A DNA stretch of 64,000 bases from Pseudomonas monteilii (GTDB lineage: Bacteria; Pseudomonadota; Gammaproteobacteria; Pseudomonadales; Pseudomonadaceae), in assembly GCA_001534745.1 (NCBI GenBank), contig CP013997.1, positions 2,728,001-2,792,000 of the forward strand. Direction: 5' to 3'. Below the pieces are notes generated by a model that did no database searches, had not been told where the DNA came from, and saw nothing but the letters and a program-made list of their open reading frames with translations. Position 1 is the first letter of the stretch; the number at the start of each line of letters is the position of its first letter. Both the position numbers and the translations under genes were made by a program. Shown here piece by piece: positions 58,349 through 64,000 of this stretch.

Positions 58349-61300
58349 TCAAAAATCTCGCTTGTAGAAGATATCCAGCGAACTGGCCACCCCGCTGGCC
58401 GCTTCCACGTACACTTTCTGGCTCAGCTTGTAGCGCAAGGCGATGGTATTGGCCGGTTCGAAGACGCCGACACCGTAGCGCAGGCTGAGCTTGTCCGTCA
58501 GGTTGCCACTGGCGACCACGCTGGTCGCATCGCCGCTGCCTTCGGTATCGAGCTGGAAGTCTTCGATGCCCAATCCGGTCGCCAGCTTGCTGGTGATGCC
58601 GGCGCTGCCCGCCAGCCCCAGTCCCAGGGCGGCCTGGGCCAGCATGTTGTTGTCCTCGCCGGTGTTGCCCAGAGGGCGCCCCAGCACCAGGTACGACAGT
58701 GCCTGTTCCTGGCTCATGGCGGGCTCCGAGAAGACTTCGGTGGTCGGCTGCTCGGCATTACCGGTCAGGCGAATACCCGCCGTCACATCGTCCACCTGGC
58801 GAATGGCCTCGATGTCCAGGTACGGCTGGTCGAGGGGGCCGGCGAACAGCAGACGGGCCCGTCGGATGGTCAATCGCTGGCCATAGGCGCGGTAGCGACC
58901 GTCGGCCAGTCGCAGTTCACCGCGGGTGTCGAGGTTGTCACCGATGTGCACATGCCCCAGCAGGTTGGCGGTCAGGCCAAAGCCGCTGAACGCCAGCTTG
59001 TCGCGCCCTACTTCCACGTCCACGTCCATGGCGATGGCCATCGGTGGCTTGCCCTCCTCGGTCTGCTGCCCGACGATCACCGTGTCGTCGGACACCTTGA
59101 CCGTCGAAGGCGGCAGCTGGCGAATGGTGATCTGCCCCTTGGGCACCTGCACCTTGCCGGTGACCGCGAGCTTGTCGTCCACCAGCCGGATGTTCAGGTC
59201 GGGCGCCACGTCGAGCGTCGCATACGGTTCGACGGTGACCGGCAGCTGCTGGCCGGTCAGGCGCAGGTCCATCGCCAGCGCCTGGCCCCAGGTCAGGTTG
59301 CCGGTCAACTGCCCACGCCCGGCGCTACCGCTGCGCCAGTCACCATTGAGCTGGACCTGTTCACCGGCGATGGCTGCCCGCAAGGTCAGGCCTTCGACGC
59401 TGATTGGCAGCTCGCCGCCTGCGACCTGCCCTCCGGTCAGGGCGACGTTGCCGTTGACCTGAGGCGCCATCAGGGTACCGCCCAGTTGACCGGCGCCGTT
59501 GAGCTGGCCCGCCAGTTGCTCGACCATCGGCAGGAAGGGCCTGGCGATGGACAGGTCGAGCCCGGCCAGGTTGAAGCTGCCGGACAACGGCTTGTCCTTG
59601 CCCAGCGGATCGAGACGGGTGTCGAGCGTGAGCTCGCCCAGGCGACCGCCCTGGAACGTCAAGCGCGTGTCCACGCGGCGCGGGGCCAGGGTGCTGGACA
59701 GGCGCAGGGCGCGGTAAGGGAAATCCACCCACTGCCCACGCTGCTGTTCGCGCACACGCAAGGTGCCGCCGCTGGCATCTACCTGGACCGTGCCCTTGGG
59801 GCCGCTGGCAGGAATATCGACGTTCAGGTCGGCGTTCAGCAGGCCCTGCCAGCGGAAATCGTTCGGCATCCACTGCGCCAGGCTGTCCAGCGGGAACTGC
59901 TTGAGGTGCATGCGCAGGCGTGGCTCGGGCGCCAGGCGCTGCTCGTCGCCACACAGGCTGGCCGAGCCCGAGCGCCAGCAATGGGCGCCGACATCGATCT
60001 GTCCATTGGCCAGGTACTGCACCCGTGCCGGAGACTGCAATTGCCAATCCTGGCCGCCGGCCTGGACGCGCCCGCTGCCCAGGCGCCCTCGCCAGTTGCC
60101 CTGATCGAGCTTGCCATCGGCGCCGAGCGCCAGCTTGAGCTGCGGGCCTTCCAAGGCCAGTTGCATCGCCTGCTGCACGCTGTCGCCACGGCCGGTTACC
60201 TGCAGGTTGCCCAACGCGGTCTCGCCCGCCTGGATGCCGGTGGCCTTGAGGTCCACGGTCGCCCGCTGCTTGCCGTCCAATCGCGCCTGCAGGTCGAGCC
60301 GTTGCAGACGGTTCTGTTCCTGGGCCAGTTGCAGCCCGCGCAGGTCCAGCCGCCCTTCTGGCGCCTGGAGCGTACCGGCCACATCGAGCTGACCTTTGAC
60401 CTGGCCTTGCAGGCGTGGCCACAGCTGCCCCAGCCGTGGCAGGTCGATGTCGATGCGCCCGGCCAGCCGCTGCTCGAGGCTGCCGCTGCCCTTGATACGG
60501 TTGTCGCCCAGCTGGATCGCCAGGTCGGCCAGGGTCCAGCGCTCACCGGCACCGCCCGCCTGCACCTTGAGTACCGCTGGCTGACCGCGCAAGCGGCCTT
60601 TGAGGTCGAGCTGCGCGGTCAGGTCGAGCCGATCGCCCTGCTTTTCGCCCTGACTGCGCAGTGGCCCGCCCAGGGTGCCAGGCAGTTCGGCGACCCAGTA
60701 GGCCGGGTCGAGCTTCGACACCTGCAGGTCGACGTCCCAGGCCAAGGTATCGGCGAACCGCAGCGCCACCTTGCCCGCCGCGCGCCCCTGCCCGGCCACC
60801 AGCGCCAAGGCCGGCAGGCTGACCTGGGTGAGATCGCCCTTGAACGGGCTGGCCAGGCTGAAGGCACCGGCCGGGCCGTTCAAGTCGCTCTTGAATTCAC
60901 CTTCGTAGGCGCCATCGCGGTAATTCACCTGCCCACTGAAGCGATGCAGGCTGACGGCAGGCGCCTGCTCCATCGGGTAGAGCCGCTGCCAGGGAAAGTC
61001 CAGCCAGTCGATGCGGGCATCGGCGTTCACCCCGGAGGACCAGTTGGCGTTGGCCTGAAGCTTCAGGTGTTGTTGATCACCGGCCACCAGGTCGAGCCCG
61101 GACAATTGCGCCCCTTGGGCATCCACGCGCCCCTTGAGCAGCAGCGGGATCGCCCCCTGCTCGGCAGGCAGGGAGGCCGACCCCGTCAACGCGAAGCCCT
61201 TGAGCAGGTCGCCCTCGGCGTTGAGGCTCAGCTGGTTGAAGGCCAGGGTATCGGGCAAGGCCGCGCTGGGCTTGAACGCCTCGGACCGAAGGTGCAGCGA

Positions 61301-62029
61301 GGCCGGCAGGTGCTCGGCCAGCGCCTGGACCTGCCCGTCGAGCCGACCGTCGAGGTAGCCGCTGCTGTCGGCGACTACGTTGAGGGTCTGTTTCAAGGGC
61401 CCGTTCACGTCGACCTGCAACTGCCAGTCACGGCCATCGACGGCGGGCAACTGGACCTGCCCTGCCACCTGCAACGGCCAGTCGCCCACCGGCTTGACCA
61501 GACCCTTGAGGTCGACACGCAGGTCATCGCGCTGCAGCTTGAGCGTGTCGATGCGCAAGCCGGCCGGCTCCCAGTGCGCCGCCAGCTGCAGATCCCCCAG
61601 CAGCTCACTGCCATCGAGCCGCAACTGGCCGACGCTCAGTTCACCCAGCTCAATGTCCAGGGGCAGATCGAGGTCCGGCAACTGCAAGGGGCCACTGTCC
61701 GGATCGGCCTGGCTCGGCGCGAACGCCATGTCGATGCGCTCGGCCCGCAATTCGTCGATGCACAGCGTGGCGCGCAACAGACAGGCCGGCGACCACTCGA
61801 GCAACGGGGCCTGCAGCTCGATGCGTGTTTCGCCCTGGGCCCACTGCACATGGCGAGCCTGCCAGCGCCCACCCAGGCGACCCTGAAAATCGTCGACCGT
61901 CAGGCCCGGCACCAGGCCCAGCGCCCAGCGACTGCCGGCCGCGGTGCCCAGGATCAGGCCAAGGGCCAGAAGGATCAGCACCAGCAGGGCCAGCACGCTC
62001 AACAACACCGGTTTGAGGAAACGCCTCAC
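58349..62029 (-). CDS. tamB: TamB, translocation and assembly module inner-membrane protein
   Basis: The 1226-residue protein has an N-terminal membrane anchor (VLLSVLALLVLILLALGLIL), long beta-taco repeats across the periplasm and the C-terminal DUF490 domain (DTRGELRLADGRYRAYGQRL, ATGLGIEDFQLDTEGSGDAT). It works with TamA in outer-membrane protein insertion and lipid transport. The GTG start overlaps the tamA stop. Confidence 0.95.
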   Translation of the reverse strand: MRRFLKPVLLSVLALLVLILLALGLILGTAAGSRWALGLVPGLTVDDFQGRLGGRWQARHVQWAQGETRIELQAPLLEWSPACLLRATLCIDELRAERIDMAFAPSQADPDSGPLQLPDLDLPLDIELGELSVGQLRLDGSELLGDLQLAAHWEPAGLRIDTLKLQRDDLRVDLKGLVKPVGDWPLQVAGQVQLPAVDGRDWQLQVDVNGPLKQTLNVVADSSGYLDGRLDGQVQALAEHLPASLHLRSEAFKPSAALPDTLAFNQLSLNAEGDLLKGFALTGSASLPAEQGAIPLLLKGRVDAQGAQLSGLDLVAGDQQHLKLQANANWSSGVNADARIDWLDFPWQRLYPMEQAPAVSLHRFSGQVNYRDGAYEGEFKSDLNGPAGAFSLASPFKGDLTQVSLPALALVAGQGRAAGKVALRFADTLAWDVDLQVSKLDPAYWVAELPGTLGGPLRSQGEKQGDRLDLTAQLDLKGRLRGQPAVLKVQAGGAGERWTLADLAIQLGDNRIKGSGSLEQRLAGRIDIDLPRLGQLWPRLQGQVKGQLDVAGTLQAPEGRLDLRGLQLAQEQNRLQRLDLQARLDGKQRATVDLKATGIQAGETALGNLQVTGRGDSVQQAMQLALEGPQLKLALGADGKLDQGNWRGRLGSGRVQAGGQDWQLQSPARVQYLANGQIDVGAHCWRSGSASLCGDEQRLAPEPRLRMHLKQFPLDSLAQWMPNDFRWQGLLNADLNVDIPASGPKGTVQVDASGGTLRVREQQRGQWVDFPYRALRLSSTLAPRRVDTRLTFQGGRLGELTLDTRLDPLGKDKPLSGSFNLAGLDLSIARPFLPMVEQLAGQLNGAGQLGGTLMAPQVNGNVALTGGQVAGGELPISVEGLTLRAAIAGEQVQLNGDWRSGSAGRGQLTGNLTWGQALAMDLRLTGQQLPVTVEPYATLDVAPDLNIRLVDDKLAVTGKVQVPKGQITIRQLPPSTVKVSDDTVIVGQQTEEGKPPMAIAMDVDVEVGRDKLAFSGFGLTANLLGHVHIGDNLDTRGELRLADGRYRAYGQRLTIRRARLLFAGPLDQPYLDIEAIRQVDDVTAGIRLTGNAEQPTTEVFSEPAMSQEQALSYLVLGRPLGNTGEDNNMLAQAALGLGLAGSAGITSKLATGLGIEDFQLDTEGSGDATSVVASGNLTDKLSLRYGVGVFEPANTIALRYKLSQKVYVEAASGVASSLDIFYKRDF

Positions 62030-63777
62030 AGTTCAGGCCCCATGGAAAAGTGCAAACGGATCCCGCCGTCATCATCCAGCGCATGGGCCAGGTCCAGGCG
62101 CAGCGGCCCGACCGGCGACACCCAGCGCACGCCGACACCGACGCCGGTCTTGAGGCTGGGCAGGTCGAGGCTGTTGAAGGCGTTACCCTGGTCGATGAAG
62201 GTCGCGACACGCCACTTGTCGGCCACCTCGTATTGATACTCGGCACTGGCGGCGATCATGTAGCGGCCACCGATGCGGTCGCCGTCGCTGTTCTCGGGCG
62301 ACAGCGTCTGGTAGTCGTAACCGCGCACGCTCTGGTCGCCACCGGCGAAGAAGCGCAGTGACGGCGGCACGCTGTGGGTGTAGTCGTTGGTGAAGTTGCC
62401 GCCGAAGGCCAGGCGCCCGAGCAGGCGGTGACGGTCGCCGACGGTGGTCAGGCCCTTGAGCAGCACGTTGCCGTACAGCAGGTCAGTGTCCGACACCAGC
62501 CCTTCCTTGGCCGCACGGACGTCGAACTGCAGGCGGTAGCCATTGTGCGGATCGATCTTGTTGTCGCTGCGCAGGAAGGCATAGGTCACGCCTGGCATCA
62601 GCAGGTTGCTCAACCCGGAATCATCGCCCAACCGGTACTCTTCGCGCTGGTACTTGAGCGAGATCACCCGGTTCCAGCCACTGGGCAGCTTGCTGTGCCA
62701 TTCAGGGCCGACTGTGAGCAGCTTGCTGAGCGTATCGGTGCCGGCGATCTCTTCGTTCTGGTAGCCACCGGCAAAGCGCAGCTTGTCGGTCAGCGGCGGA
62801 TCGAGTGGCACGTCGTACCACAGACCGACGTTCTGCCGGGGCGCAGACAGTTCTGCTTCCCAGCCATAGCTGTGACCTTGGGGGTTGACCCAATGGCGCG
62901 TCCAGTTGGCCCTGCCGCGCGGCCCGACGTCCGTCGAGTACCCCAGGCCCAGGCCCAAGGTGCGTGGCTTGCGGGTTTCCAGCTGGACCTGCACCGGCAC
63001 TTCGTCGTTGACGGCCGCTGCCGGCGAGGCATCGACCCGAACGCCCTCGAAGTAGCCACTGGACTGCAAGTCGTTGTTCAGCTCGGCGATCAGTTGCGAG
63101 TCGTAGGGCGTGCCGGGCGTGAACGAGACCATGCGCTGCAGCAGGTCCTGGTCGAGCGGCGTGTCGCCACCGAAACGCACTGCCCCCAGGCGATAGCGAG
63201 GGCCGCTCTGGTAGACCAGATCGATGTCGGCGACACCGGCACGCGGATCGACCGCCAGCCGCTGCTCGGTGAAGCGACCGCTGAAGAACCCATAGCGCGA
63301 AGCCTGGTTCTCCAATTGATGCTTGGCGTTCTCGTAGTTGCCATGGTTGAGCACCGCGCCCGGACGCAGCCCGGGACCGTCCGGGACGCGGAAACGGTCG
63401 AACGTGCTGGCCGGGCCCTCGACCTTGAGGGTGACATGGCGCAGCCGCACCGGCTCGCCCGGCACGATCTTGATCACCAGGCGCGCCGGCGTGTCCGGCC
63501 CGGCCGCAGGGACCACTTCGCTGTCGATCTGCGCCTGGTAATAGCCCAGTGCCTGGGCCGCCTTGCGCGCCTGTTCTTCGGCACCGCGGCTGAAGCGCGT
63601 CAAGGCCTCTGCGTCCCGATCGCCCAGGCTACCGATGTAGCCTTCGACATTGGACCTGAGCGCCTTGTTGGCGGGTTTGACCTGGACGCGCAACTCGCTC
63701 TGAGCGCTTGCGGCCAGACTGGTGGCCAGCAGCGCCAAGCCCCAGATGATTCTTCCTGTATGCGTCATGCGGGGCAT
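62026..63777 (-). CDS. tamA: TamA, Omp85-family outer-membrane protein
   Basis: Signal peptide (IIWGLALLATSLAASAQ), three POTRA domains (to about residue 265) and a 16-strand Omp85 barrel with the VRGY motif (GGDQSVRGYDYQ) and terminal LRLDLAHALDDDGGIRLHFS. An alternative ATG lies three codons downstream. Forms one operon with tamB. Confidence 0.95.
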   Translation of the reverse strand: MPRMTHTGRIIWGLALLATSLAASAQSELRVQVKPANKALRSNVEGYIGSLGDRDAEALTRFSRGAEEQARKAAQALGYYQAQIDSEVVPAAGPDTPARLVIKIVPGEPVRLRHVTLKVEGPASTFDRFRVPDGPGLRPGAVLNHGNYENAKHQLENQASRYGFFSGRFTEQRLAVDPRAGVADIDLVYQSGPRYRLGAVRFGGDTPLDQDLLQRMVSFTPGTPYDSQLIAELNNDLQSSGYFEGVRVDASPAAAVNDEVPVQVQLETRKPRTLGLGLGYSTDVGPRGRANWTRHWVNPQGHSYGWEAELSAPRQNVGLWYDVPLDPPLTDKLRFAGGYQNEEIAGTDTLSKLLTVGPEWHSKLPSGWNRVISLKYQREEYRLGDDSGLSNLLMPGVTYAFLRSDNKIDPHNGYRLQFDVRAAKEGLVSDTDLLYGNVLLKGLTTVGDRHRLLGRLAFGGNFTNDYTHSVPPSLRFFAGGDQSVRGYDYQTLSPENSDGDRIGGRYMIAASAEYQYEVADKWRVATFIDQGNAFNSLDLPSLKTGVGVGVRWVSPVGPLRLDLAHALDDDGGIRLHFSMGPEL

Positions 63778-63822
63778 GCTACCAGAGCTGAGTACGAGGG
63801 GAAGCCTGACATGTCTGCCAGG

Positions 63823-64000
63823 TCAGGCCTGAGGCACCTCGGCCGACGACGGCAACGGGTGATGGAAGACCCGCTCGCGCACCGGGCCCAGGGCCACTTC
63901 GCCGACCTCCTCGTACCCCTGCTGCAGACAGAAATCGAGGTAATGGGCATTGCCGGTCGCCAGCACGACACCGTGCGAATCGGTATCGTCGGCACACCAG
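63823..64000 (-). CDS. GNAT acetyltransferase, C-terminal part only
   Basis: The frame at the window edge reads WCADDTDSHGVVLATGNAHY then LDFCLQQGYEEVGEVAL. ATGN-x-x-Y-x-x-F-x-x-x-G-Y is the usual end of a GNAT fold (acetyl-CoA binding and dimer strand). The first part lies beyond base 64000. Substrate unknown. Confidence 0.7.
   Translation of the reverse strand, partial: WCADDTDSHGVVLATGNAHYLDFCLQQGYEEVGEVALGPVRERVFHHPLPSSAEVPQA

Noticed and set aside
58241..62236. A 1331-codon open frame on the plus strand opposite tamB
   Set aside because: It is the antisense shadow of a high-GC gene; tamB has full family features and a GTG coupled to tamA. Composition (Gln/Arg/Leu/Gly-rich) is typical of mirror frames.

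Overview
The window is a Pseudomonas chromosome, most likely of the P. putida group. The GC content is high outside a few AT-rich islands, and the right flank carries typical pseudomonad genes (tamA/tamB, a PvdQ-type acylase, a PagL-type lipid A deacylase). Positions 1 to about 49190 are most of one lambda-like siphoviral prophage whose left end lies outside the window. Positions 49191-64000 are host chromosome carrying one IS66-family insertion.

Prophage layout, read from its integrase end leftward. A tyrosine integrase (47776-49017, minus) lies next to a remnant of a tRNA 3' end that I read as attR (49167-49190), with an AlpA-type regulator beside it. A plus-strand early operon (about 37970-42215) encodes small proteins, a Rad52/Sak-like annealing protein, a Gp157-like protein, SSB and an RMF-like protein. 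Downstream of it sit a minus-strand moron pair, a large C5-methyltransferase and a GIY-YIG protein. The immunity region is cI (plus, 36183-36869) against cro (minus, 35859-36083). Two early promoters 1.5 kb apart share one operator arrangement. The minus-strand early operon runs cro, two small possible DNA-binding proteins, Rha, an O-like initiator with internal iterons, a P-like helicase loader and a nin-like region (NinB, YbcO/DUF1364, VRR-NUC). Then come an acidic protein and a small accessory cluster with an Acb2/Tad1-type anti-CBASS protein. The virion genes follow, all minus: HNH, TerS, TerL, a 53-residue membrane protein, portal, ClpP-type protease, capsid, connectors, tail tube, G/GT chaperones with a GGGAAAC slip site, tape measure, distal tail proteins and an SGNH-domain fibre. 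The lysis genes (endolysin, Rz with embedded Rz1) come last. Two AT-rich plus-strand morons (a secreted beta-propeller-like protein and a polysaccharide pyruvyl transferase) and a decayed second endolysin copy lie between fibre and lysis genes.

Host side. An IS66 element of 2917 bp with an exact 8-bp target duplication carries a passenger gene and a premature stop near the start of tnpC. After it come a higBA module whose toxin is frameshifted, PagL, a small acidic protein, PvdQ, a Fur-like winged-helix protein, a small membrane protein, a Mor-like regulator, tamB-tamA, and the end of a GNAT acetyltransferase.

How it fits together. CI holds both early promoters. Release turns on replication from the iteron cluster on one arm and recombination/SSB functions on the other. 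Late genes are punctuated by hairpin-plus-RBS leaders that look like moron insertion points. Lysogen-expressed candidates for host conversion or defence are the gene after cI, the two AT-rich surface-related morons and the 42.2-43.2 kb minus-strand pair. The clearest counter-defence gene is the Acb2 homologue at 26359-26589.
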